From contig JAFXHX010000010.1 of NCBI GenBank assembly GCA_017536205.1, forward strand, positions 62,001 through 126,000: 64,000 nt of DNA, read 5' to 3'. The DNA is from Clostridia bacterium. GTDB lineage: Bacteria; Bacillota; Clostridia; Christensenellales; Borkfalkiaceae. Position 1 is the first letter of the stretch. Each line of letters begins with the position of its first letter. Below the pieces are notes generated by a model that searched no databases, was not told the DNA's origin, and saw nothing but the letters and a program-made list of their open reading frames with translations. This document shows positions 53,218 to 60,763 of this stretch, piece after piece. Made by a program: the position numbers and the translations under genes.

Positions 53218-53259
53218 TAAAAAACCTCGATTAAATCGAGGTTTTTTATTATTTTTCAA
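53218..53259. repeat. Left 42-bp direct repeat with terminator
   Basis: Identical over 42 bp to 55049-55090. It contains a perfect hairpin (11-bp stem, 53221-53231 with 53235-53245) followed by TTTTTTATT, and its right end encodes the last codons (Glu-Lys-stop) of the immunity gene on the minus strand. Confidence 0.93.
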
Positions 53260-53632
53260 ACAATTCTTTTTCCATTCGTAAAAGTAAATCTTTACGTCGC
53301 TCTGTAAGTTCATCACTCTCAATAACGAATTTTTGAGAAAAAGCAATGTCGCAATTTTCCTTAATTGCGTTATATATTTTTTCACTTTTAAAATGGTTAT
53401 AGGCTATCTCGAGCCAATCTATTTCAACATATCTTCTGCCGTGTTCTAAAAACTCTGCGCACTCGTCTTCATTTAATAAAAACTCTTTAATAAACTCATC
53501 ATACGCTTTATCGCATAGTGGGTCAACCACTTCATTAGGCTCGTCTTCATATAAAGGATTGTCAAGATAAGTGTGCAATAGTGTATAATAATTTGATAGT
53601 GCCTGTTGCAATCTTGTTTTCTTCTTTTTCAT
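53249..53632 (-). CDS. Putative immunity protein for the EndoU-like toxin
   Basis: 127 aa from the ATG with AAGGAG 7 nt upstream. Helical, acidic in the middle (NPLYEDEPNEVVDPLC), basic at both ends. No recognised family. It starts 1 bp after the toxin stop, the usual tight toxin-then-immunity order. Its stop lies within the left 42-bp repeat, so its last two codons are shared with dnaJ. Confidence 0.6.
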   Translation of the reverse strand: MKKKKTRLQQALSNYYTLLHTYLDNPLYEDEPNEVVDPLCDKAYDEFIKEFLLNEDECAEFLEHGRRYVEIDWLEIAYNHFKSEKIYNAIKENCDIAFSQKFVIESDELTERRKDLLLRMEKELFEK

Positions 53633-53633
53633 T

Positions 53634-54080
53634 TTACTTCTCCTTATCAATAATGTCTTTATTTGGGAAAATGCCTGTTATTTTTCTGCCGTGTTTAGTT
53701 GCTATTACGTCAACGCCTTTAAACTTACCTTTCATATACTCATGATTACCAACGTTTTTATTGCGTTTTAAATTAGCAACGTGTAAACCTGCGTTTTTAA
53801 TCGTTTTATCTGTCCACGATTTTGGAAACCAAACGTGACCATTTTCTTTATGTTCATTTTTTCTTTTATGGCAAAATATTTGCCCACCCCTAACACCCGT
53901 AGAGAATGTTTGATTAATTTTAAATGGTAATTTGTTTTTTAATAAATATTTTATATTTGACTGCCCGTGCCCACCCTTTATCATTTTAACAGGTTTGCGA
54001 TTTTTATACTTAAATACGCCACGGGATGAGTGCTTAATTTCTTTCTTCGTTACTTTAAATAGGTTAAATAGTTTAAACAT
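53634..54080 (-). CDS. EndoU-like RNase toxin domain protein
   Basis: 148 aa, mostly a single domain. IKGGHGQSNIKYLLKNK (first His motif), FSTGVRGGQIFCHKRK and GHVWFPKSWTDKTIKNAG match the layout of bacterial EndoU toxins, which cleave RNA and usually form the C-terminal end of large secreted toxins. Here there is no delivery region and only a 30-residue basic leader. AGGAG lies 9 nt before the ATG. Assignment is by motif; the catalytic triad was not verified. Confidence 0.68.
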   Translation of the reverse strand: MFKLFNLFKVTKKEIKHSSRGVFKYKNRKPVKMIKGGHGQSNIKYLLKNKLPFKINQTFSTGVRGGQIFCHKRKNEHKENGHVWFPKSWTDKTIKNAGLHVANLKRNKNVGNHEYMKGKFKGVDVIATKHGRKITGIFPNKDIIDKEK

Positions 54081-54171
54081 TATATCATGCTCCTTTAGTT
54101 AATGTCAAGTTTTGTAATAATTGCATTATATCACATTGTTTTATCAAACAATAGCATACATTTATTTTAAA

Positions 54172-54255
54172 AATTGTAATACACTTTATATTAAAAATCT
54201 TCGATTATGTCATAATTTTATACTTGTAGGCATTTTTGATTGAAATTGTAATACA
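54172..54255. repeat. Direct repeat pair AATTGTAATACA, candidate operator
   Basis: The 12-mer occurs at 54172-54183 and 54244-54255, 72 bp apart in the same orientation, with similar TTTAT-type flanks. The second copy fills the promoter spacer of the regulator gene, suggesting autorepression; the first lies about 20 bp upstream of the likely -35 region of the toxin gene (-10 at 54125-54130). Confidence 0.55.
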
Positions 54256-54268
54256 TTTATGTTATACT
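54240..54268 (+). promoter_or_regulatory. Leaderless-type promoter of the island regulator
   Basis: TTGAAA (54240-54245), 17-bp spacer, TATACT (54263-54268), then six bases to the ATG at 54275. No ribosome site. Confidence 0.65.
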
Positions 54269-54274
54269 GTTTAT

Positions 54275-55051
54275 ATGAACACATATTTACAACCAGAAAT
54301 TATTACAATAAGAATACCATCATTTCTTTTGCGTCAAATTAGAGCCGAAGTTAAAAAATTAAAGTTTTACAAAAACAATGGCAACCTTAACGTAAATAAG
54401 TTTTTAACTAAAATGATACCAAGCATGATTGAGTTTACAAATCATAAAAGCGAAAGTTTAAAAACTCATTTATACAAGAACATAAAAGATTGTCTACCGG
54501 AAAAAATGCAAGACAAGATAATTGACTTTATAATGGAATCTGTTGAGCAAGATTTACATTCTAAACAATATTATTCTTGTGAAGAAGTTATAACATTAAG
54601 GCTTGACGTTAAGAATGAAGATTTTTACGCTAAACTATTTACAAAACTTGATGATATCGGAGTTAAGAAAAGTACTTTCTTGCGCAATATAATTGTAGAA
54701 TATTTTAAGCAATCTGAATATCAAAGACAACGTATTTGTTTTTATGAAGAGTGTAAAAAAATAAAAGACATAGCAAACGATGAGAGATTATGCTGTTTAA
54801 AAATACGCCATAGTGTAATTAACGTGATTCCACTTGGAATTGAATATTCTGCTAAAGATAGTTATTTGTATTTAATTTATTTTAAAGAAAAGGATTACTC
54901 TAAGATTTTTTCAGTTCCGTTATGTATGATAGATAAAGCTCTTCCTTTAAGAAAGGTTAAATATACGTTAACAGAAGAATTCGAGAATTGTATTGCAAAT
55001 ACCCTTGAAGAAGATAATTTAAACGCTTTAACAGAGTTTGATTTAAATTAA
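54275..55051 (+). CDS. Putative regulator with RHH-like segments and a WYL-like C-terminus
   Basis: 258 aa from the ATG at 54275. Two segments look like ribbon-helix-helix units: strand EIITIRIPSFLLRQI (about 8-22) with following helices to about 52, and VITLRLDVKNEDFY (about 104) with FLRNIIVEYF (to about 146). The C-terminal third (about 170-240) is beta-rich and WYL-like in outline. Divergent from the toxin gene. A regulator of the toxin pair is the natural guess; the family call is tentative. It ends at the right repeat's terminator. Confidence 0.58.
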   Translation: MNTYLQPEIITIRIPSFLLRQIRAEVKKLKFYKNNGNLNVNKFLTKMIPSMIEFTNHKSESLKTHLYKNIKDCLPEKMQDKIIDFIMESVEQDLHSKQYYSCEEVITLRLDVKNEDFYAKLFTKLDDIGVKKSTFLRNIIVEYFKQSEYQRQRICFYEECKKIKDIANDERLCCLKIRHSVINVIPLGIEYSAKDSYLYLIYFKEKDYSKIFSVPLCMIDKALPLRKVKYTLTEEFENCIANTLEEDNLNALTEFDLN

Positions 55052-55090
55052 AAAACCTCGATTAAATCGAGGTTTTTTATTATTTTTCAA
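55049..55090. repeat. Right 42-bp direct repeat with terminator
   Basis: Identical to 53218-53259. It comprises the terminator serving both the island regulator and dnaJ (11-bp stem) and the last codons (Glu-Lys-stop) of dnaJ. Probably the original chromosomal copy. Confidence 0.93.
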
Positions 55091-56204
55091 TGTCAACGCC
55101 GTAAAGCGAACTCATATTATCGGCGTACTTTTTAAGTTTGTCGTACTGCTTAATTTCAAGTTCGTCGTCGAACTTTTCAAGCGTTTTTCTTTCACTTCTA
55201 GATAGCCTTGTGGGAACTTCTACTATAACGGTAACGTACAAGTCGCCCGTGCCGTTTCGTGACTTTATACCCTTTCCCCTAACGATAAAGGTTTTACCAC
55301 TTTGAGTACCGTCGGGCACGGTAAAGTCGATAGGGTCGTCGAGCGTGGGGATTTTAACTTTTCCACCAAGGCAAGCCGTTTTATATGAAATGGGAAGTTC
55401 AACGTAAAGGTCGAAGTTCTTTCTTTTAAAGAGTTTGTGTGGCATAAGTTTAAACACCACGATTAAGTCGCCTGCTTCGCCACCTGAATTAGATGCGTCG
55501 CCATAGCCACGTTTTTTAATATACGAATTATTATCTGCGCCGGCGGGAATATCAAGCGTAATGGTCGTTTGTTTTCTATTGTAACCCTTACCCGAACAGT
55601 CGCTACACTTTTCGGTTATTTTTTTACCCGTTCCCGAACAGTCGGTACACGGCCTTACGCTAACCGAACGGAAAAATCCACCGCCCGAAACGTATTGAAC
55701 TTGACCAGAGCCTTTACAGGTTGAGCAAGTAGTGTAAGCCGTTCCATTTTTAGCGCCCGTACCTTTACAAGCCGAGCAAGGCTCGTTTCTATTGTATTTA
55801 ATTTCGCGCTTGCAACCTTTAGCAGCATCTAAAAAAGAAAGTTCAACTTCTAAGGTAACGTCGCGCCCTTTTCGGTTTTGTTCTGCCCTAGCGCCCGAGC
55901 CACCGCCCGAAAACGAACTAAAAATGTCGCCAAATATATCGCCAAAGCCACCGAAACCACCTTCAAAGCCACCAAAGCCACCGCCCATACCGGGGTGTTC
56001 AAGTTCATAGTCGTATTGTTGGCGTTTTTGTGGGTCGGAAAGAGTTTCGTTCGCTTCGTTAATCTCTTTAAACTTTGCGGCGGCCTCCTCGTCGCCTGGA
56101 TGAAGGTCTGGGTGGTATTTACGGGCAAGTTTTCTGTATTGTGATTTAATTTCGTCTTGCGAGGCGTCTTTTGAAACGCCAAGCACTTCGTAGTAGTTTG
56201 CCAT
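55080..56204 (-). CDS. dnaJ: Chaperone protein DnaJ
   Basis: 374 aa, full length. J domain with HPD (RKYHPDLHPGDEEAAAKF), a Gly/Phe-rich linker (GGGFGGFEGGFGGFGDIFG), four CxxCxGxG zinc repeats (about 135-210) and the C-terminal substrate-binding domain. Hsp40 partner of DnaK. It is separated from dnaK by a ygjV-like gene and ends in the right 42-bp repeat. Confidence 0.97.
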   Translation of the reverse strand: MANYYEVLGVSKDASQDEIKSQYRKLARKYHPDLHPGDEEAAAKFKEINEANETLSDPQKRQQYDYELEHPGMGGGFGGFEGGFGGFGDIFGDIFSSFSGGGSGARAEQNRKGRDVTLEVELSFLDAAKGCKREIKYNRNEPCSACKGTGAKNGTAYTTCSTCKGSGQVQYVSGGGFFRSVSVRPCTDCSGTGKKITEKCSDCSGKGYNRKQTTITLDIPAGADNNSYIKKRGYGDASNSGGEAGDLIVVFKLMPHKLFKRKNFDLYVELPISYKTACLGGKVKIPTLDDPIDFTVPDGTQSGKTFIVRGKGIKSRNGTGDLYVTVIVEVPTRLSRSERKTLEKFDDELEIKQYDKLKKYADNMSSLYGVDIEK

Positions 56205-56217
56205 AACGTAATCCTAA

Positions 56218-56814
56218 CTAATTTTTAGATTTTTTTATACTTGGAATAATATCAAATCGAATTATTGCAATAAGCGCCGATATACACTCGAAAAGGTCGT
56301 TTACAAACGCCAAGGGGTAAAACTTAAAGGTACTATTGAGTACCCAAGCAAATAGACAAGCAAAGCCAAGCACTCTATACTTTTTACGGCTAATTACAAA
56401 GTAAGCAAACGCGTTTAAAACGCCTGCCGATATAGCGAATATATCGTGCCATTCCTTAAAGCAAAGAACGCCACTTACAATTTGAATAATTACGAAAAAG
56501 TAAAGCCAAAGTACGCTTGACGCCCACTTATACTTTTCGCGTTGTAAAAATATTAAGCCTTGAATAACGCCTATAAAGCAGGTAAATGCCGAAGTTAAGT
56601 CGCCTTGTAAAAGGAAATACATAACCCAACAAAGCGCGGCAAGTAGCGCAAACAAAATAACCGTTGAACGCTTTTTAAGTTGAAACTCGGTTACCTTTAA
56701 AATTATTGCAATAACGCCAAAGGCGTTGAGTATTACTAAATACCAAACGCCTAGCGATTTTAAACTTTGTACGGTTGCCGAAACAAAGTCGGCAACCGTT
56801 AGTAAATTATACAT
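56218..56814 (-). CDS. YgjV family inner membrane protein
   Basis: 198 aa with six or seven transmembrane helices (for example SLGVWYLVILNAFGVIAIIL, STVILFALLAALCWVMYFLL). The layout matches the YgjV family, of unknown function. It lies between dnaK and dnaJ (9 and 13 bp gaps), an uncommon insertion in a heat-shock operon. Confidence 0.82.
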   Translation of the reverse strand: MYNLLTVADFVSATVQSLKSLGVWYLVILNAFGVIAIILKVTEFQLKKRSTVILFALLAALCWVMYFLLQGDLTSAFTCFIGVIQGLIFLQREKYKWASSVLWLYFFVIIQIVSGVLCFKEWHDIFAISAGVLNAFAYFVISRKKYRVLGFACLFAWVLNSTFKFYPLAFVNDLFECISALIAIIRFDIIPSIKKSKN

Positions 56815-56823
56815 GGTTATTTA

Positions 56824-58620
56824 TTATTGATGGAACTCGGTATCACCATCTTGACCTTGAGCGCCACCTTGTTGTTGAGCGCCTTGTGCTTGCTCGTAAA
56901 GTTTAGCAAAAATTGCTTGAGCGTCGTTAGAAAGTTTTTCGGTTGCGGCTTTAATTCTATTATCGTCGTTCGATTCAAGTTCAACTTTCGCTTCTTTAAT
57001 AAGGTCTTCAAGTTTTGCCTTGTCTTCTTCGGGAAGTTTATCGCCGTTTTCTTTAAGCGCTTTTTCCATTTGGAAAATCATACCGTCAAGAGCGTTTCTG
57101 TTATCAACGGCTTCTTTGCGCTTTTTATCTTCTTCTTCGTACTGCTCGGCTTCTTTAACGGCTTTGTTAATTTCATCTTCGCTTAAATTAGTTGAAGAAG
57201 TAATTGTAATATCTGCCGATTTTTGAGTGCCAAGGTCTTTTGCGGTAACGTGAACGATACCGTTAGCGTCTATATCGAAAGTAACTTCAATTTGGGGAAT
57301 ACCACGAGGAGCAGGAGCAATACCCGTAAGGTTGAATTGACCTAGCGTTTTATTGTCCTTTGCAAACTTTCTTTCGCCTTGTAAAACGTGAATAGTAACT
57401 TCGGGTTGATTGTCAACTGCCGTAGAGAATACTTGCGATTTCTTAGCGGGAATAGTGGTATTTCTTTCAATAAGCGGAGTGCAAACGCCACCAAGCGTTT
57501 CAATACCTAAGGTTAAAGGAGTAACGTCTAAAAGTAAAACGTCTTTAACTTCACCGGTTAATACACCGCCTTGAATTGCAGCGCCGATAGCAACGCATTC
57601 GTCGGGGTTGATGCCTTTGAACGGCTCTTTACCCGTAACTTTTTTAACTCTTTCAACAACGGCAGGTATTCTTGTAGAACCACCAACTAAAATAACCTTT
57701 GCAATATCGCTATACGATAAGCCAGCGTCGTTAAGCGCTTTGGTAAGTGGCTCGATAGTCATTGAAACAAGGTCTTCGGTGAGCGCATCGAACTTTTGGC
57801 GAGTAATAGTTTCGTCAAGGTGTTTAGGACCGTTAGCATCTGCCGTAATGAACGGAAGGTTAACGTTAGTTGAACTCATTGAAGAAAGTTCAATTTTAGC
57901 CTTTTCCGATGCTTCTTTAAGGCGTTGCATTGCCATTTTATCTTTAGAAAGGTCGATACCTTCTTTCTTTTTGAATTCTTCAACAAGGTAATCCATAACC
58001 TTTTTATCGAAGTCGTCACCACCTAAGAAGCAGTTACCGTTAGTTGCTAAAACTTCAAACACACCATCGCCTATATCTAAAATAGAAACGTCGAACGTAC
58101 CGCCACCAAGGTCGTAAATAATAACTTTGTGCGAAGTAGCGTCTTTATCAAGGCCGTAAGCAAGCGCAGCTGCAGTAGGCTCGTTAATAACTCTTAAAAC
58201 GTTAAGACCTGCAATTTTACCAGCGTCTTTCGTTGCTTGACGTTGAGCGTCGTTAAAGTATGCAGGGCAAGTAATAACGGCGTCTTTAACGGTTTCGCCA
58301 AGGTATGCTTCTGCATCTTTTTTAAGTTTAGAAAGTATCATAGCAGATATTTCTTGGGGCGAATATTTTTTATCGTCTATCGAAACTTTATAATCGCTAC
58401 CCATATGGCGCTTAATAGAAGTAACCGTTCTGTCGCTATTAGCAACTGCTTGACGCTTTGCTACTTGACCAACGAGTCTTTCTCCGTCTTTTTGAAAACC
58501 AACTACCGAAGGGGTAGTTCTTGAACCTTCAGCGTTTGCTATAACTACGGGCTCGCCACCTTCCATTACTGCAACGCAAGAGTTTGTTGTACCTAAGTCT
58601 ATACCAATTATTTTACTCAT
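56824..58620 (-). CDS. dnaK: Chaperone protein DnaK (Hsp70)
   Basis: 598 aa. ATPase domain with [40 protein letters not shown] and [18 protein letters not shown]; substrate-binding domain with [19 protein letters not shown]; a C-terminal helical lid and Gln/Gly tail. The size fits Gram-positive DnaK. Third gene of the hrcA operon. Confidence 0.98.
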   Translation of the reverse strand: MSKIIGIDLGTTNSCVAVMEGGEPVVIANAEGSRTTPSVVGFQKDGERLVGQVAKRQAVANSDRTVTSIKRHMGSDYKVSIDDKKYSPQEISAMILSKLKKDAEAYLGETVKDAVITCPAYFNDAQRQATKDAGKIAGLNVLRVINEPTAAALAYGLDKDATSHKVIIYDLGGGTFDVSILDIGDGVFEVLATNGNCFLGGDDFDKKVMDYLVEEFKKKEGIDLSKDKMAMQRLKEASEKAKIELSSMSSTNVNLPFITADANGPKHLDETITRQKFDALTEDLVSMTIEPLTKALNDAGLSYSDIAKVILVGGSTRIPAVVERVKKVTGKEPFKGINPDECVAIGAAIQGGVLTGEVKDVLLLDVTPLTLGIETLGGVCTPLIERNTTIPAKKSQVFSTAVDNQPEVTIHVLQGERKFAKDNKTLGQFNLTGIAPAPRGIPQIEVTFDIDANGIVHVTAKDLGTQKSADITITSSTNLSEDEINKAVKEAEQYEEEDKKRKEAVDNRNALDGMIFQMEKALKENGDKLPEEDKAKLEDLIKEAKVELESNDDNRIKAATEKLSNDAQAIFAKLYEQAQGAQQQGGAQGQDGDTEFHQ

Positions 58621-58647
58621 AATAATTCTCCTTTTATATATATGTTG

Positions 58648-59172
58648 TTATTCGCCTATTACCACAACTTGTGCGTAGCGAATTACTTTTTCGCCGAGTT
58701 TATAACCCTTTAAAAATACTTGTTTTACGGTGCCTGCCGTTTCTCCTTCTTCTTTGGGAACTTTCATAACGGCTTCTTGAGTGTTTGGGTCGAACACTTC
58801 ACCGAGTGGGTCTATGGGGGTTACCCCTTCACTTGCAAGCGCTTCGTCGTACTGGCGCTTTGTAAGTTTTAAACCTTCAATGGTTTTATCGTCTAACTTC
58901 ATCATAAGCGCACGGTCTAAATTGTCACCTATAACGAGTAGTTTTTTAATAACGTCTATCTTGCCTTCTTTATAAGCGTTAATTCTAGTTTCGCTGTTGC
59001 GCTTTTTAAAGTTTTCAAAGTCGGCAGCAGTTCTAAGCCAACTGTCTTTAACCTTTGAAACTTCTTGCTTTAAAAGTTCGTTTTCAAGTTTTAGCGCTTC
59101 GTTTTCTTTTGAAAGTTCTAAAACTTTTTCTTTTGCCGTTTTTTTAGGCGTTTCTACCTTCTTCTCGTCCAT
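58648..59172 (-). CDS. grpE: Nucleotide exchange factor GrpE
   Basis: 174 aa. Charged N-terminal coiled coil (about 15-55), the LRTAADFENFKKRNSETR helix and the GrpE signature VLKGYKLGEKVIRYAQVVV near the C-terminus. It exchanges ADP on DnaK. It lies 2 bp after hrcA and 27 bp before dnaK. Confidence 0.97.
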   Translation of the reverse strand: MDEKKVETPKKTAKEKVLELSKENEALKLENELLKQEVSKVKDSWLRTAADFENFKKRNSETRINAYKEGKIDVIKKLLVIGDNLDRALMMKLDDKTIEGLKLTKRQYDEALASEGVTPIDPLGEVFDPNTQEAVMKVPKEEGETAGTVKQVFLKGYKLGEKVIRYAQVVVIGE

Positions 59173-59174
59173 AA

Positions 59175-60194
59175 TTACCTTTCCGTTAATATACTTTCTA
59201 TAATTCTTCCTACGTTTTCAAGCACGGCTACTACCTTTTGATAGTCCATGCGCGATGGCCCTATAACGCCGTAAGTTCCTATTTCTTTGCCGTTTGCCGT
59301 GTAAGTTGCAGAAACTAGCGAACTGTCTTTAGGGAGTTTTTCATAGCCGTTCGAACCTATTTTAACGTTTATTTTTATTCCCTTATTGTCTTCGGTTAAT
59401 ACGTCTATTATCTTATCTTTACTAGTTACTACCGACAAAAAGTCTTTAATTTTGTCAACGTCTAAATAATCGGCGTGGCGAAGCATTTTGTCTTGCCCTT
59501 CAACGGCAACGTCTTCACGGGCGGAAAAATAAGTTTTAAGCGCTTCGATAACGTTAACGAATATAGTTTTATAACCCGAAAAACTCTCGTCGAAGTCAAC
59601 TTCCATACTGCATATTTCTTGAAAAGTTTTTGAAACGAACAGTTTGTTTATAAAAGCACTTGCCTCGTCAAGTTGTTCGGTATTCATTTCTTCGGGAACG
59701 TCTATAAAATTGTCTTTTAAAAGTTTTTGGTCGGTCACTATTAAAACTAGCGCCTTATCGGGCTTAAACCTAAAAAACCTAATTTCTCTAAGCCTATCTT
59801 CTTTGATAGACGGCGAAACGCCGATAGACGTGTAGTCGGTAAGTTCGCTTATAACCTTAACTGCGTTTTTAAACACGCTTTCAATATTATCTGCTTTTTT
59901 AAGAAAAATGTCTTTAATGTAATCAAGTTCCTTTTTGGTAAGTTTTTCTTTTACCATAAGGTCGGAAACGTAAAGTTTATACGCTTCTGGCGAAGGAACT
60001 CTGCCCGACGAAGTGTGAAGTTGAGTTAAATAGCCAAGTTCTTCAAGCGCAGAAAGTTCGGCGCGTATGGTTGCCGACGAAACGTTTTGCATATACTTCT
60101 GCGTAATTGTTTTGCTTGAAACGGGCATTGCCGTGTCAATATAATCGTCAACTACTATTTGAAGTATTTTTTTCTTTCTTTCGGAAAGTTCCAT
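59175..60194 (-). CDS. hrcA: Heat-inducible transcription repressor HrcA
   Basis: 339 aa from the ATG at 60194 (AAGGAG about 10 nt upstream); a TTG three codons earlier is less likely. N-terminal winged helix (ERKKKILQIVVDDYIDTAMP, VSSATIRAELSALEELGYLT) and a GAF-like dimerisation domain. It binds the CIRCE element found just upstream. First gene of hrcA-grpE-dnaK-ygjV-dnaJ. Confidence 0.97.
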   Translation of the reverse strand: MELSERKKKILQIVVDDYIDTAMPVSSKTITQKYMQNVSSATIRAELSALEELGYLTQLHTSSGRVPSPEAYKLYVSDLMVKEKLTKKELDYIKDIFLKKADNIESVFKNAVKVISELTDYTSIGVSPSIKEDRLREIRFFRFKPDKALVLIVTDQKLLKDNFIDVPEEMNTEQLDEASAFINKLFVSKTFQEICSMEVDFDESFSGYKTIFVNVIEALKTYFSAREDVAVEGQDKMLRHADYLDVDKIKDFLSVVTSKDKIIDVLTEDNKGIKINVKIGSNGYEKLPKDSSLVSATYTANGKEIGTYGVIGPSRMDYQKVVAVLENVGRIIESILTER

Positions 60195-60219
60195 ATTTGG
60201 CAAACTCCTTATTCGAGTG

Positions 60220-60246
60220 TTAGCACTTTAAGGGTGAGAGTGCTAA
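60220..60246. promoter_or_regulatory. CIRCE element (HrcA operator)
   Basis: TTAGCACTT (60220-60228), 9-bp spacer, GAGTGCTAA (60238-60246). This is the standard 9-9-9 inverted repeat with one base changed in the left arm. It lies between the -10 box and hrcA. Confidence 0.95.
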
Positions 60247-60256
60247 TTTCAAGTTT

Positions 60257-60285
60257 ATTGTACTACTAGTATTTTACTTTGTCAA
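60257..60285 (-). promoter_or_regulatory. Promoter of the hrcA-dnaK operon
   Basis: Minus-strand TTGACA (60280-60285), 17-bp spacer, TACAAT (60257-60262), directly upstream of CIRCE. Confidence 0.88.
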
Positions 60286-60352
60286 CCCTTTTTGACAAGT
60301 TTTTTTGAATATTATTTAAAGCGCTTGGCAATACTAGCGTTGGAGGTAAATT

Positions 60353-60514
60353 ATGAATAACGAAATATGTAAAGTTAAATGTAACGTGTGCGAGTGCGTG
60401 CATAACGGCTCGTGTAACTGTTGCACGCTAGACACCATTGAAATTACCCACGAAAAAACGCAAGACGACGTTGTTGCAACCCCACATTTTTGCAAGTCTT
60501 TTGTTAAAAGATAA
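60353..60514 (+). CDS. DUF1540 domain small Cys-rich protein
   Basis: 53 aa. Eight Cys, arranged CKVKCNVCECVHNGSCNCC plus a late Cys (PHFCKSF), the DUF1540 pattern of Firmicutes that probably binds metal. Function unknown, sporulation links have been suggested for relatives. GGAGG lies 6 nt before the ATG. Divergent from hrcA, ending at its own terminator. Confidence 0.9.
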   Translation: MNNEICKVKCNVCECVHNGSCNCCTLDTIEITHEKTQDDVVATPHFCKSFVKR

Positions 60515-60520
60515 TATTTA

Positions 60521-60548
60521 GCAAGCCAAAAACGGCTTGCTTTTATTT
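60521..60548 (+). terminator. Terminator of the DUF1540 gene
   Basis: Seven-base-pair stem GCAAGCC/GGCTTGC (60521-60527 with 60534-60540) followed by TTTTATTTTTTT. Confidence 0.9.
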
Positions 60549-60604
60549 TTTTACAGGGAACTAAAAATATATTTTTTTAATATAATAAAAAGGAAGAAAA
60601 TTGC

Positions 60605-60633
60605 TTGACAACTAATAAAAAACAAATTATAAT
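60605..60633 (+). promoter_or_regulatory. Consensus promoter of tRNA-Cys
   Basis: TTGACA (60605-60610), 17-bp spacer, TATAAT (60628-60633), about 20 bp before the mature tRNA 5' end. Confidence 0.88.
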
Positions 60634-60652
60634 TATTAAGCATCAATGAGTT

Positions 60653-60726
60653 GGCGCCATAGCCAAGCGGTAAGGCATGGGCCTGCAAAGCCTCCACCCC
60701 CGGTCCGATTCCGGGTGGCGCCTCCA
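60653..60726 (+). tRNA. tRNA-Cys (GCA anticodon), CCA encoded
   Basis: Seven-base-pair acceptor stem GGCGCCA/TGGCGCC, D arm with AGCCAAGCGGTAAGGC, anticodon loop CTGCAAA giving GCA, T arm CCCGGTCCGATTCCGGG, discriminator T and an encoded CCA. Single gene with its own consensus promoter and terminator. Confidence 0.97.
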
Positions 60727-60731
60727 ACTTT

Positions 60732-60759
60732 AAAAGGACACCGAGTAAGGTGTCCTTTT
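60732..60759. terminator. Terminator of tRNA-Cys, also usable by GH127
   Basis: Eleven-base-pair stem AAAAGGACACC/GGTGTCCTTTT (60732-60742 with 60749-60759) with T on the right and A on the left, so it can work in both directions. Confidence 0.9.
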
Positions 60760-60763
60760 TATT

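Larger units (their letters stand above)
53218..55090. mobile_element. Toxin-immunity-regulator island bounded by 42-bp direct repeats
   Basis: The 1.8-kb segment between identical repeats holds an EndoU-like toxin, its putative immunity gene and a DNA-binding regulator, and no integrase or transposase. The right repeat equals the natural 3' end of dnaJ plus its terminator; the left is a duplicate placed after GH3. Inside the island the DNA is more AT-rich and lacks the GTTAACG-type words frequent in neighbours, a sign of transfer. It may be a passive cassette moved by recombination or by an integrase acting in trans. Confidence 0.7.

Noticed and set aside
53634..54080. EndoU-like gene as the tail of a larger secreted toxin
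   Set aside because: It has its own start and AGGAG site, no upstream coding frame and a divergent regulator gene next to it.
25321..55090. Repeated A-rich hairpins as a dispersed repeat family
   Set aside because: They are ordinary bidirectional terminators with different cores; only the 42-bp pair at 53218 and 55049 is identical.
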